Shown here: positions 22,939 to 34,005 of the stretch, piece by piece
Layout of the letters: every line of letters begins with the position of its first letter
How positions within the stretch are numbered: the first letter of the stretch is position 1
DNA from: Protopterus annectens
Lineage: Eukaryota; Chordata; Ceratodontiformes; Protopteridae
Length of the DNA stretch: 64,000 nucleotides
Reading direction: 5' to 3'
Assembly (NCBI RefSeq): GCF_019279795.1
Contig: NC_056750.1
Coordinates: 828,508,516-828,572,515, forward strand
Notes under the pieces: model-generated
Database searches by the model: none
What the model was told of the DNA's origin: nothing
The model's input: the letters and a program-made list of their open reading frames with translations, nothing else
Position numbers and translations under genes: made by a program

Positions 22939-22943
22939 TATGG

Positions 22944-22972
22944 ATATATATATATCTATATATCTATATCTA

Positions 22973-23038
<66 letters not shown>
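22944..23038. repeat. (TA)n tract right of FB-4
   Basis: TA repeat with a few TC interruptions at its left end (TATATCTATATATC), then pure TA up to 23038. Confidence 0.95.
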
Positions 23039-23041
<3 letters not shown>

Positions 23042-23235
23042 TGTGAAAGCTTTTTTTGAATACATTGTAGAAATCTCTGAGATGTATCAGTGAAAAATAG
23101 ACTAAACTGGGACTGTGGAAGAAATAATAGTCAAACACACAAAGTTAAATAACAGTAATTAAACAAATGTTTCATTCCCTTTGCAACTTAAGCTATCTTT
23201 ATAAACTTTATGCTTTTTACTTTATTTATATATAT

Positions 23236-24105
23236 TTTTATTTATTTATTTAACATTTATTTACCAGGAAAATCTGTCTGGACACAGGGCCTTTTTCAGC
23301 GGAGACCCAGGGAGAAAAGCTCCATTTGTAACAGTAAATTTTAATGCACAAATTACAATAATCAATAAGCCACGGTGGTTCAACGGTAGCATTGTTGCCT
23401 CACAGCAAGAGGTTCTCCCGTTTGATTCTCGGCTGGAGCGCCTTCTGTGTGGAGTCTGCATGTCTTCCCCACAGTCGAGTGACATTTGAAAGACATGCGT
23501 AGAATGGGCGTACCTTCGTTGAAGGTTGGGCGTCGAGCTGACACCTCTGTACCTGCAAAAAAACTACTGTCAATCATTAGCGAACCGGAGTTCCGCTGTG
23601 GCAACCCCTAACTGGGAAAAGCCGAAAGAAGAACAACAATAAAATATAAAGTAAACAGAATATAGTATACATAAGAAAATATAAATTTGTTACATCATGA
23701 CAACAAAACTTAGGCTATGAACATAGCTAGTACAATTTGTAAAGTGTGTCTTATGTCAAGATATAAGGTTAAGACAGGCTGGTACGAAAAAAAGATTAAA
23801 CACTGGGGAAGAGGTTGGATATGGTTGGAGTATACTCTAATGTATCAGAGCATTCACGAGGGGTTAGTACAGGAACGTAGTCACTTATTTTTTAAATAAG
23901 CTTTAAGTGATGACAAAGTGGTTCGTGGATAAGATTGAGAGAATGGGGTTAGGAAGGGAGTTCTATATACGAGATATATAGCTGGAAAATAAAGATTTTC
24001 CTGCAGTGTTGTTAGCCTTGGAGATAGTGAGTAAGTTCATATTGTTAGAGTGAAGTTGTCTGCTGGAACTGTAAGGAAGGATGAGATTTTGTAGTGCAGA
24101 GGTTC
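23236..24105 (-). mobile_element. L2 LINE 3' end with nested SINE
   Basis: The left end (23236-23330) is the L2 tail: TTATTTATTTAACATTTATT, ACCAGGAAAATC, then GGAGACCCAGGGAGAAAAGC. The right part (23900-24105) encodes, on the minus strand, the degraded ORF2 C-terminus around the WNSLP box (GGAAGGGAGTTCTATATAC). A SINE in the opposite direction occupies 23369-23640. Confidence 0.8.
23369..23640 (+). mobile_element. tRNA-derived SINE, GTGGCAACCCC-tail subfamily
   Basis: Head CACGGTGGTTCAACGGTAG, the A box-like region; CCCGTTTGATTCTCGGC, the B box-like region; body CTTCTGTGTGGAGTCTGCATG and CCTTCGTTGAAGGTTGGGCG; tail GTTCCGCTGTGGCAACCCC and AAGCCGAAAGAAGAACAACAATAAAA. It is the sister of the copy at 12299-12532 and sits within the L2 3' untranslated region. 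Confidence 0.85.
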
Positions 24106-24229
24106 TGTTTTTTTTTAACTCCTTTTGAGAACATTGAAAGTTTACAAGTTTACAATTCTTTAAACTACAAACATACCAAAGAAAGAAAATTGTTAATTAA
24201 ACTACACTGAAATTGACAAGCATGTATAA

Positions 24230-24592
24230 TTTCTTTGACTTGACAATGGGTGCAAAGGATTAAGGCTGAGAGCTGTTGTTCCTATGGTGCAGGGTTTGAT
24301 TGCCATGGCCCTTATTTATCTATTGGGTGACCTTAAGCAAGCCTCCAAACTAGGCATTATTCCCAGATAATGTCTAAAAAGGGACTGTGTATCCAGTTGG
24401 TATATTTTGTTAACAAATGAGTGTTATTAAAAATAATCACATGCTTGGAGCATATTGCATCCCACACACAACAAAGCTTTAACACTAAGCTCATTTAATA
24501 TGTAAGCTCTGGACACAGGGACCGCATTTGTAAACTTTCAATGTGCTCAAAAGGAATTAAAAGACTCAGGATTTTGACCAAGTTTGCCTCAG
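24230..24592 (+). mobile_element. MIR/CORE-SINE-like relic
   Basis: The stretch GGTGCAGGGTTTGATTGCCA, then TATTGGGTGACCTTAAGCAAG, resembles the GGGTTCGAATCC and TGTGTGACCTTGGGCAAG boxes of MIR-type CORE-SINEs. The right end TAAGCTCTGGACACAGGGACC resembles a common LINE-derived SINE tail. A short inverted repeat (about 24116-24151 against 24526-24562, TTTCAATG and CTCAAAAGGA) brackets it. Old and diverged, so boundaries are approximate. Confidence 0.5.
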
Positions 24593-24599
24593 ATAGCCA

Positions 24600-25849
24600 A
24601 GGTAGTAAATATTACATTTGGCAGCTGCACTGTTATGTTTGGATTGAGAATAATACTAAAATATGAGCTGATATGTTTTATAAACACACAAAGTTCATAT
24701 TGAATGTTTATGTGAATACAAGGTGTTCATTTGTATTTCTTTAAAATAACTGGAGAGCTCCAGACCTTGTTTTACAGACATATGAATGCTTAGTGGAAGA
24801 CATCTATTGGTTTCCTAATGCTGTTTGTGTATTGAGCCTGGAAAACTTGTCCAAAAACTTCACTTTAGTATACATTATGAATGTATTCAGAAGTCTTGTC
24901 TTATTTTAAACAAGTGGTTCCACTTATAAACCTCAAGTATCTAAGACCCGAGGATAAATACTGTAATTAAATGCTTGAAACACAAAAGGGTAAAAACTCA
25001 AATTACAAGTGTTTTTTGTAGTCAGTAATCCTTGCTGCACCCTCCAGTTGTGGGACTAAATACATTATACCCCCATACCTCTATATATAAAAACTCTGTG
25101 GACGTACAAACGTGAGAGAGGGAGAAGTCTCCCAAAATAAGGAAATCACTGTGACAGACACTTATAAACTGCACTGGCTCTATGGAAAAAGTGATAAATG
25201 TTCTGTTCCTTTGTGTCTTGTGATTTGGGCAACTGACACTTGAGGACTAAAAACTCAGCATGCTGTAGGGAAGACTAAATTAATAAATCATTCTTCATAT
25301 TTCTCAGAATTTCCGTAATTTTCATCTTTGCCCAAACAAAAGACAATGCAAATTTTGTTCCGTAATGTTTTTATATATCTTATTGGTATAGAACAAATAA
25401 TACTCCGAGCTTCAGAAGTATGACTTCATCACCACCAATGCTTTCCAAGACCAACAGTATCAGAAGCTGATGCTCTCCAAGACCAGCCTTATCAGAAGTT
25501 TTAGCTTTCCATTTGTGAGTTAACTGGATGAGTAACACTGACCACTTTAGAATAATTACAGTGCAGACTTGTACTTGCATAAAATATACTAACACAGCTA
25601 CGAAATTATTTCTTTATGATTCTTATTAACAGGATACTTGCCTTTCAGACTCAGAGATTGGACTGAAAGAAAAGTTACATCTGGTTTTGGTCTCATATAC
25701 CTTCAGAAAATTACAATGTACTGAAGAAAAGGTCACAGCTAATATTGGTTTTATATGGTCTCAGAAAATTAGATTTAAGAAACGTGCTTTTTATTGCGCA
25801 CTTACAATTGCAACTTTTTACTAAATGTGCTTTCAAAATTAATTTTATT
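24600..25849. other. No recognised feature
   Basis: AT-rich sequence without repeats shared elsewhere in the window and without a convincing open frame. A short direct repeat of GATGCTCTCCAAGACCA-like sequence near 25437-25500 gives the only local pattern. Confidence 0.4.
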
Positions 25850-26030
25850 TTTTAACGAGATAAACCATCTAGACACATGTTGTTAGGGATCACCTGCCTG
25901 GTTAAATGACTTGCTCAGAGCCGCACAATTTACAGATAAAGACAGAAAAAAGAATCAGCCCAGACCCATGACATCAGGCTGCACTTCCTTAAGGAGCGAT
26001 AAGCCTTGATCATCTGCAATAAACTGGCAC
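25850..26030 (-). mobile_element. MIR/CORE-SINE-like relic, reverse orientation
   Basis: The plus strand reads GTTAAATGACTTGCTCAGAG, then GCCGCACA, and CAGCCCAGACC, followed by GGCTGCACTTCCTTAAG. This is the order of a reversed MIR (AAGTGACTTGCCCAAGGTCA, ACCCAGGTC, TGCACTCCTTAACCA). It is diverged and has no clear ends. Confidence 0.5.
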
Positions 26031-26397
26031 AATAAGATGACCTGAAATTATCATGCTTTACTATATTTAAGGACTCTATACTTATATTTCTTTATCACTG
26101 GGCTTTTTCAAGGCCAGTGCCTCCAGAAAAGCCACTTTGGCACTCCTCTGGCAACCATAAACATATTTTCCATCTCCGTGCAACTTTTACCCTACTAACA
26201 TTTAGTTATGCAGAAAGGGTGTCCCTTTTTAAAGAAATGCAGCCCACTGTGATAATAGGTTTAAATCTTCCCTCTATTTTGGAATACTGCTGCACTGGGG
26301 CCCCAATGGTGAATGTAATTAGCAACCCTACCCCGATTTTTTTTTGTTTTGGCTTTGTCACAGAGAAGTGGGACAACCAATAATATTAATACCATAC

Positions 26398-26700
26398 ATA
26401 CCAAGCATACCTGTCAACTGTCCAGATTTTTGCACAATGGCCAGATTTTTACCCTATATTTTTGGTCTGTTGTACATACATTTTTTGTTTTATGGCGACT
26501 TGGTGAGGATTGAATTCACTAAATAATGACTGACATTTGAGTTTCAATTTCACAACCTTCAGAAAAAGCATAGCAACACAAAATATTTTATTCTAGCAAC
26601 TTTTTAAGTTGATAAGAGTGACATTTAGAATGTTTCCCTGTTTTTGGTATTTTGCCCCCATTAGTTTTGGCTTTGTCCAGATTTCTTGTGCTAAGGGTTA
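26398..26700 (+). repeat. Unnamed dispersed repeat (CATACCTGTCAACTGTCC family)
   Basis: It starts GCATACCTGTCAACTGTCCAG and continues through ACCTTCAGAAAAAGCATAGC and AGCAACTTTTTAAGTTGATAA. Related copies lie at about 54115-54372 and 62222-62600 with the same order of blocks. There is no coding frame. The start resembles a repeat common in amphibians, an impression from memory. Confidence 0.55.
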
Positions 26701-26704
26701 GAAT

Positions 26705-27840
26705 GACCTGATAACAAGATCTATTTCTCTGTGTGTTCCTAAATACCATTTTTCATAAATACTTATCATCATTTTAATATCTATACCACCCTTTGATGTG
26801 CATCTATTTTTTTCTCATATTATATTATTTCTGTCGCTAGAGAATTATAGGAATAGAATTGTATATGCTTTTCATTCAAGAGTGAAGTGACATCATTTGC
26901 TTCAAAAGATTTGAAACTTGGCTGGCAAATCAAATTTAATGAGCAAAAAAATCTTTCTTGAACAAAAATATTACAAAATGGCAAAAAATTGAATGTTATG
27001 ATCTGCCACTTATCTGGCCAGGATAAAACAGACAAACATTTGTGGGTTTTGTTCAAGCAGCTTTATTATGTACAAACACATCAGGATTGAGGCTTGCTAA
27101 CTTTAACTTTGATAAACTTATAAACAAACTAGCTATTACATTCATACATGCTCACTTTCTGGCTGTACTCTCAAAATGGCGTTGAAGCTAGCATGTGCTT
27201 GCTATATATATGCATGTGCTGACCTTGAAATGCTTCTTAAAGGTACAACACACACATGCTATTCTACATGATCCAAGGAAGGAAATAACTTTATTATCTG
27301 CTCTTTTTTTTTTAATTTGCTAGTTGAGATTTAGTAAACTTTGTCTAATGTAAGATCGTATGTGAGTTTACCAAACAAGTGTATACTCTGAAACAGTCAG
27401 GATACTTGAGAAATAACTTTAAGGGATTGCACAGTAAGCAAAAACTAAACATATTAAACAACAAAAAATGAGTTTGCTGGAAAAAAATTATTCATAACAG
27501 CCATAATAATAAATTGGATAAATTTAGTGTACAAAACATACCAGATAATTAGCTTTTGTACAGCACACTGCACTTGTTATTATCCTAATCTTATTTATCT
27601 TAAAGTCTAAAAATGGGCTGCAGCAAATCACTTTTTTCTCTTATTTTCTGAAACTTGTTGGTTAGTAAATTCAGACTTTACTGTGTCATTCAGTGTTAAA
27701 TTGAACACTTAAAGTATGGTATACAATCCAATGTATTACTTTCACCTGCTAAACAAATAAAATGGAAAAAAAAAGATGTTCTGTTCTGGCCAGAAGGTGT
27801 GAGGCATACAGTTAACCTGAGTCATGATAGAGAAAATGTT
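26705..27840. other. No recognised feature
   Basis: AT-rich DNA with only short, domain-free open frames (for example minus 27056-26820). Confidence 0.4.
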
Positions 27841-27844
27841 TTAT

Positions 27845-30645
27845 TCATGTGGCTTTTCTTAAGCATTTTATTGAAATTTTGAAACTTACAAAAACATATA
27901 TAAATAAACATCACACACAATCTTCACATGGCTTTTCGTAATTTGTTATATTCAAGTCTGGAGACTGAAGCTTCACTGTGTATATTGCTTATTGTAGTAG
28001 AAAAAAAGTTCACCTTCACAATTCAAATTCAGCAAAATTGTCAACATACTTTGACATGGTTTGTTGATACAAACATTAGCACTTTAATTAGCTATATCAG
28101 ATTAAGGGCTCAGCAGTTCTCATATAGTCATAGGCAGTGACTTTAACAAAACTGAAGCAACATACAGATTTGCAGCTACATCTAAAGTTTATATGTTTAT
28201 AGAGTACTGAGTTTAAGATTAATCCAAGCTTATACTTCTTAATAAATTAACTACCACCTTAGATATTGCCACCTTTCTTATGAGATATTAAATCAAGGTC
28301 CCACCTGCTTGAGTTGGTGGTAGATCAGGTGGATGTAAATGTTCCCATGGCATCTACCAAAAAGAGCAGGGATTCTTTATTTTATATAACATAAAAACAC
28401 ATTATTTACATGTTTACAAAGTGTACATATTTACTGCCAAATATATACACATTTCTATATTTTTTACTATTTATCAAGTTTCTTCCTAATGGTTAATGTT
28501 ATATAACTGAACCAATTCCTTCTTCTACAACCAAAATCTAAATTTTCAGAATATGCCTGACAAAATCCATTTTCCATTAAACAAAATTTCATTAAATTTC
28601 ATTCCATATAACCTATATTACATAAAATAATTTCTTATCTTCCTATTTCTTCATGTACTTATAATATCTGTTCATACGGATACATTCCTATCTATAGTGT
28701 TTCTTCACAAAACTTTTTTCATAGCTTCAACAATCTTTTTATATTAAAAAATGCCTCCCCACAAAATAAACACTTTCTTTCAACTTTCTTTTTATATGGT
28801 ATATTCCCCTTTACTGGTAACTTATTTATTACCAGTCGCCATAGGAATTCCTGATACTCTACTATCTTGGCACATCACTTATGTGTTACTTTAATGACTT
28901 TAATCACTTCTGGTAAAAAAATCCCATGGACTTACATATTAATATTGTTTCCTCACATGATTATACCACATTCTTCTATCTTTCTCTATATCATCATTTA
29001 TTTGTATGTTAGTATTTTTCTTCATATTTTTTAATTTCTTCACTTACATATTATTTTTCTCTTTTTCTTACTCTCAACTCCGGAAACTTTTTATACTTAT
29101 AATTAAATACTCTCACTATTAATTTGTCATTCTCTTCCTTTACCCTAATATTCTATACAAATTTAAAGAAATAGAATAAACAACTGGACTTATTAACTCC
29201 AGTTCCACTTCATCTCACTCATATACAACACACCTCTTTTCACTGGGTTTAATATGGACCCCCATATGAAAGAAAACACCAATTGCACAAATTCCTTTTC
29301 ATATTTCTGCAGGATCATATAAACATTTAACATATATACTATTTCACCCATTAATACAAAATTCATCACAAAAACCTTTTTTCCTGAATGCTAATCTATA
29401 CATCTTCCACAGAAGACATATTTCTTTCATTTCTTTTATCAAACCCTACCATTGCATCGTAACTACATAATTTTCCCCAAATTTTATCCCTAGCAAAGAC
29501 ACCTCATTCAGTGAAAAATACATGCCTCCAATTTTCATCGCATCACTCAAACCCTCACTTTTATCTTTATTCAAGGTCATTCCCATTTCCTTTAAACCAC
29601 CATTCAGACTGACTGACACTTCCATCATCCGTATTTTGTTCTTAGTAACTACAACTATATCATCTGCATATGTCAAAACTACTGGAATCACCACCACCTT
29701 GTTGTACTTTATATGCTGCCTCACTCAGAACTGCATTCATTACCAGTGCAAACAGTATCCCACTCATGGACATCCTTGTCTTATATCACTCTTAATGTAT
29801 GTCTCTTTACTCAGCCACCCATTCACTAATACTATCATTCTATTGTTTTGATATGCTGACACACACACCCTTCCAATTCTGTTACCTGTTTTGCATTTCT
29901 GCATAACATCCCACAAAGCATCATGCCCTACTGTATCAAATACCTTGCTAATATCACCTACCATAAGTTTGACATCGTCCCTTTTATTTATAATATCATC
30001 CACATTTTCTCTCATAACAAATAACAGTTCTTCACTTCGCTTCCTTTTTATAGCACATATACATCCCCCATATTATCCCTCATTCTTCCTTTCATTCTCT
30101 ATTGCATTATTCCCATAACAATGTTATAATCTCTGTTATTTAGGGTGACTGGTCTACAATTTTTTATTTAATTCTTCTCATTTTTCTTCCATATAAATTT
30201 TAATATCGCACTACATAACTCTTCATAAACCCTTCCTTCAACCATGCAATCAATACATTTACAAAATAATCTCTTGCTAATTCATTAAGTTCTTGTAGAC
30301 ACCGTAGCATACACCATCTGGGCCTGATGCTGGACCAACATTTACATTCCTAAGTGCTTCATCCAAGACACTAACAGTAATTTATTTTTCTTATTCTTCC
30401 TTAACTCATTCTAGATTTTTTTGTTTTTTTACTTTCCATTCTCTCTTATTTTCCTTCTTTTTACTCTTACACATATTTGCCATATGCTGTACTACAATAC
30501 TTTTAATTTTCCTTTGTGTTCTTTTGACCTCCCCTTTAACATTTTTTTCATTACACTAATATCCTCCCGTACTGTTTTAGCCAAATATGCGGATACCTCC
30601 TCTCTTCTCCCCTGTAAATAATATTTCTGCCTAAAAAGTAATGCC
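27845..30645 (-). mobile_element. L1/Tx1-like LINE, decayed
   Basis: The minus strand carries an RT unlike the CR1, L2 and Penelope enzymes nearby: GDISKVFDTVGHDALWDVM, DIRQGCP, LTYADDIVVVTKN and MGMTLNKDKSEGL. Upstream at about 30310 the reading ASGPDGVCYGVYK fits the RT start. The left end (27850-27900, TTTATTGAAATTTTG) may be the 3' terminus. The right end meets foldback FB-5 at 30.65 kb. Assignment to L1/Tx1 rather than another RQGCP-type LINE is tentative. Confidence 0.6.
29446..30015 (-). pseudogene. Reverse transcriptase core of the L1/Tx1-like LINE
   Basis: Frame 30015-29764 carries the A box region (VGDISKVFDTVGHD) and ends at IRQGCP, the B box. Frame 29724-29446 begins with basic residues and carries LTYADDIVVVTK, with both catalytic Asp residues present, and then KEMGMTLNKDKSE, the D-box region. 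One frame change and a short gap between the blocks (29725-29763) break the protein. Confidence 0.75.
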
Positions 30646-30649
30646 TTAT

Positions 30650-31348
30650 GGTCTACCTGAAAACACTGAAAGTCCACAATGCCGAAAATGAGGACACCGA
30701 CACCAGAAGATCGACAATGGAGAAGACCAAAAGTTGAGAATCCCGATGCTGAGAACACCATGTTAAGGTAAGTGTGCAATAGGGACGGACGTTAGGGTCA
30801 GGGTGCGGGTAAGGTAAGTGTGTGATAGTGACAAACGTTAGGGTAGGGTGCGGGTCAGGTAAGTGTGCAATAGTGACGGACTTTAGGTTTAGGGACGGGT
30901 TAAGTGAGTTAGAGTTAGGGTGCGGGTAAGGTAAGTGTGCGATAGTGACGGACTTGAGGGTTAGGGGTGGATTAAGTGAGTTAGGGTTAGGGTGCAGGTA
31001 AGGTAATTGGGCGATAGTGACAGACTTAAGGGTTAGGGGCGGATTAAGTGAGTTAGGGTTAGGGTGCGGGTAAGGTAAGTGTGTGTGATAGTAACGGACC
31101 TTAGGGTTAGGGTTTGGGTTAAGGTTAGTGCATAGATAGTTGTGTATGTAAGGTTTAGTGTAAGTTTGTAAGGTTTTTGGTGTGCTTGTGTTACATGTGT
31201 GTTTTTCGGGAAAGATATTTGTTTTGTTGATTGTCGGGATTGTGGTCTGTCAGGCATGTGAAGTTTCGTGTTTTTGAAGTTTCGGTTTTGTCTTGTTGGT
31301 TATTTCATTGTCGGTGTTTTGGCGTGTCAGTGTTATCAGGCAGACCCA
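30650..31348. mobile_element. Foldback element FB-5 with internal minisatellite
   Basis: The left arm begins GGTCTACCTGAAAACACTGA and the right arm ends TCAGTGTTATCAGGCAGACCC, inverted copies that continue with weaker similarity (CCGAAAATGAGGACACCGAC against its reversed partner near 31290). The interior (30781-31135) is a G-rich minisatellite instead of the module found in the other foldbacks. A (TA)n tract follows on the right. Confidence 0.7.
30781..31135 (+). repeat. 71-bp minisatellite rich in GTTAGGG
   Basis: The phrase GTGCGGGTAAGGTAAGTGTG recurs at about 30801, 30849, 30921, 30992 and 31063 (spacings about 48, 72, 71 and 71). Between these lie GAGTTAGGGTTAGGG and GGGTTAGGGG runs that look like telomere repeats (TTAGGG) but are irregular. 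Confidence 0.8.
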
Positions 31349-31355
31349 TAGATAT

Positions 31356-31357
<2 letters not shown>

Positions 31358-31416
<59 letters not shown>
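31358..31416. repeat. (TA)n tract between FB-5 and PLE2
   Basis: Pure TA, about 29 dinucleotides, bounded by the GCAGACCCATA end of FB-5 and the start of the PLE2 terminal repeat. Confidence 0.95.
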
Positions 31417-31419
<3 letters not shown>

Positions 31420-31473
31420 AATAAAAACCACAGTGGGAAGTCAGACAACTGAAAACTGCTATAGTTAAAGTTT

Positions 31474-31515
31474 TATTGAGTGCTTTCATTCTGGTAAATT
31501 GGACTTCATCAATAA
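31474..31515 (-). ncRNA. Hammerhead-like motif in PLE2 terminal repeat
   Basis: The minus strand reads TTGATGAAGTCC, a loop, then GAATGAAAGCACTCAA. The TGATGA and GAAA core parts are present, but the first core base is T instead of C, and stem III (AGC with ACT) has a mismatch. Probably a decayed ribozyme. Confidence 0.35.
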
Positions 31516-31647
31516 GAATAAAACAAGAACTAAGACCAGACATTCGATACTAGCTGCTTCGACCAGATTGGTTAACTAATTATGCAAATTAGAAAAACTT
31601 GTTATACCAAATTGCACATTAACAATTTAAAATCTTAACCAAAATGT

Positions 31648-31660
<13 letters not shown>

Positions 31661-31713
<53 letters not shown>
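31661..31713. repeat. (TA)n tract inside the PLE2 left terminal repeat
   Basis: About 26 TA units after a short (CA)n run. The right terminal repeat lacks this tract and its surroundings. Confidence 0.95.
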
Positions 31714-31716
<3 letters not shown>

Positions 31717-31993
31717 TATATATACACTGAATAAAAATGCATATGAAAAAATGTGTAGAAAAATATAAATGTAAACATTCAAATTCCTGATTAAATCCCT
31801 ATAAATCCCATCTATACCTATATAAAATAGGCAGATTTAAGTCTAAGTAATGCACTTAATGAAATCTGGTCATTAAGGCCAGGAAACTCAGTTGCACTAG
31901 TTTTAATCTGCCATTTACTTTCTTTGTATTCCAGAAACCATCAAAAGGACCCCCCCAGTACCCCAGGTCCACATGGTCAATAACAAAAACATT

Positions 31994-32497
31994 TTAAAAA
32001 TGCTGAAGGTGTAAACTAATGTGTTTGAATAGGGCGTTCCTTTCAATTTTATTCTTAATGTCGTGAATCTGCTGAGAAATCCTTTGTTTTAATGCACTCT
32101 TGGTTTTCCCTATATAAAAGCCTTCACATGATTTAGAGACAGCAATATAAATCAACCCTTTTGAATAGCAGTAATATTTCTTGGTGGGTCTAATAATGAC
32201 CAAATTCTTAATAGATACATAGTCTTGTTCTAAACTAAATTTACATTGAAAACATGTACTACATTTAAACATCCCTCCTTTTTCTACCTTTGTGAAAGGT
32301 GTCTGCAAAAGTCCTTTTAAACAAACATCTTTTCTGTACACTGCTTTGGATTTGTCCCCTAGCAATGTGTGCACTTCCTGGTCCAAGCTGAAAATACTCC
32401 AATCTTTCAAAATAATACTCCTGATATCATACAATTGTAAATTATAGGGCAATACAAGTTCCCGATGGAACCTAACTTGCTCCACAGCAGTCCCCAT
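31994..32497 (-). CDS. PLE2 GIY-YIG endonuclease region (partial ORF)
   Basis: A 167-codon uninterrupted frame. Residues 75-86 (GMFKCSTCFQCK) hold a cysteine cluster of the zinc-binding linker. Residues 114-117 are GLIY and 127-132 FYIGKT, the GIY and YIG halves of the nuclease, followed by the conserved Arg region (LKQRISQQIHDI, 136-147) and a C-terminal FKHI helix. Unlike PLE1, the YIG Gly is intact. In Penelope elements this domain is fused to the C-terminus of the RT; here a frame change at about 32.5 kb separates it. It would act in the nucleus to cut target DNA. Confidence 0.85.
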   Translation of the reverse strand: MGTAVEQVRFHRELVLPYNLQLYDIRSIILKDWSIFSLDQEVHTLLGDKSKAVYRKDVCLKGLLQTPFTKVEKGGMFKCSTCFQCKFSLEQDYVSIKNLVIIRPTKKYYCYSKGLIYIAVSKSCEGFYIGKTKSALKQRISQQIHDIKNKIERNALFKHISLHLQHF

Positions 32498-32559
32498 CTG
32501 CTAGAGACCAACACTGGTACCTAGAAGAATTTTAAAAGTACCAGATTGTCTCTTTCTTT

Positions 32560-33234
32560 TTACCACCTCCATGATACTGACCACAAACTGTTCAGGTACC
32601 CTCTCCTAATAATCATCTGTAGTAGCCCCAAACATTCACTTTCAAAACAGTAGTGGTCTGATATAATCTTAGCAAGTCTAAAATATTGTCCTTTCAGTAA
32701 CGCCCTCTTTTGGTGGATAGGGTGCCAGCTATTGTAATGTAATAATGAATTGGAGTATGTAGGTTTTCTATATAATGAAGAAGAAAAAGATCTATTTAAA
32801 TAGTCCTTGCTAATGATCACATTCAGGTAGTTTACCTCGATTTTGTCAACATTCATGGTAAATTTTAAAAATGAGGTAGTTTTCTTCAAATAATCAAAAA
32901 ATTCACTGAGTCTTTCTTCCACATCTTTCCAAAAAAGTACTATGTCATCAAGGTATCTGCCATATAAGGCCCAAGAAGTCTTATATTGAGACCCCAAAAC
33001 AAACAGGTCCTCCCATTGGGCTAATACAATGTTGGCAAAGGCTGGGGAACAACAGGACCCCATGGCGACACCTTGTACCTGTCTGAAAATCTGATTTTCA
33101 AGGCTCAGAAAATTGTTGTCTAAGACTGTCTTCATGCATGTTCTCACTGTAAGTATTCTAGTATGGTCCATTTGTGTGTTAGAACACAGGTAGTCATAGA
33201 ACCATTCAACACCTTGTCTATGGGGAATGACCAA
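32560..33234 (-). CDS. PLE2 reverse transcriptase palm and thumb (partial ORF)
   Basis: A 224-codon frame. Residues 52-68 (QVQGVAMGSCCSPAFAN) are the B box of Penelope RT. Residues 93-97 (RYLDD) are the catalytic box with both Asp residues present. Residues near 150-170 (SSLYRKPTYSNSLLHY) and HPIHQKRALLKGQ form the conserved thumb motif of Penelope and related RTs. The start is artificial: the true protein continues upstream in other frames (to 33835 and beyond), so frameshifts have broken a formerly single reading. Confidence 0.88.
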   Translation of the reverse strand: MVIPHRQGVEWFYDYLCSNTQMDHTRILTVRTCMKTVLDNNFLSLENQIFRQVQGVAMGSCCSPAFANIVLAQWEDLFVLGSQYKTSWALYGRYLDDIVLFWKDVEERLSEFFDYLKKTTSFLKFTMNVDKIEVNYLNVIISKDYLNRSFSSSLYRKPTYSNSLLHYNSWHPIHQKRALLKGQYFRLAKIISDHYCFESECLGLLQMIIRRGYLNSLWSVSWRW

Positions 33235-33311
33235 AAAAGATCACAATGGTCAATAGTGACCATTAGCAAATTTTCATCATAGTAATCATTGGAAATCTTG
33301 GATAAGAAATC

Positions 33312-33835
33312 TCAGGAATCTCTAAATATGTATAAAAGATGGTCCAAAATATGTTTAATTGTGTGGCCAATGTATTTAGCAATACAAAAAGCCTTAGAAG
33401 CCTTTGCATCTACAATCAGGTGTAATGGGGGGTTGGAAATATTTTTATGGATCTTAGGGGTTCCGAATATAGTTGGAATCCAAGGGTGGGGTACCTGTAA
33501 AAAAACATGTTCCTCCAAAGTGATCTGCCCATTAAGTAATAACTCATCTAGGGTCAATTCAATATTATGATAAGCTATATTAAGCTCGTTTCTAGAAACC
33601 TCTTCATACGTGTCACTGTATAGTATTGAGAACATCCTGTTGATGTAATCATTGGAGTTCTGACAACCAGGCCACCACTCTTATCAGGTTTCATCACTCT
33701 AATTTCCTTGTTTAAATGGATATTGTGCAACAGCTCAGATTCATCCAGTGACAAATTCAACATGTTTTCATAAATGTTTCTCCTTAATAGTGCCCTAATA
33801 TCAGCCTCGCATAGTTTGTCATATAACTGGACCAT
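33312..33835 (-). pseudogene. PLE2 reverse transcriptase N-terminal fingers
   Basis: Frame 33835-33575 includes IRVMKPDKSGGLVV (the K-D-K-G-G RT1-type box). Frame 33635-33312 includes FLQVPHPWIPTIFGTPKIHK and NPPLHLIVDAKAS, where Penelope RT has PKIHK and PP.RPIVS. The two frames overlap by 61 bases, a frameshift. Between this block and the palm ORF lies about 80 bases of stop-containing sequence. Confidence 0.8.
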
Positions 33836-34005
33836 GGAATGAACAGGGGGAGTTAAAGGTGCTGGGTATTTTTAAACTAGGCCCACTTGCCATATATTCA
33901 GCACTGTCATTACCCTTAAACTGCAGGCCCAGGTTTAGTTTTCTAGTAAACAATTTTAACTGTATAATGGTGTTGACCATATTAGCCTTTCTAGCTGGGA
34001 CAAAG

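Larger units (their letters stand above)
31424..31938 (-). repeat. PLE2 left terminal repeat (pseudo-LTR)
   Basis: It begins CCACAGTGGGAAGTCAGACA and ends at TTCCAGAAACC. It contains the hammerhead-like motif (31474-31515), a (TA)n tract (31661-31713) and the segment shared in inverted orientation with the right end. The inner 210 bases are almost identical to the reversed right repeat. Confidence 0.85.
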
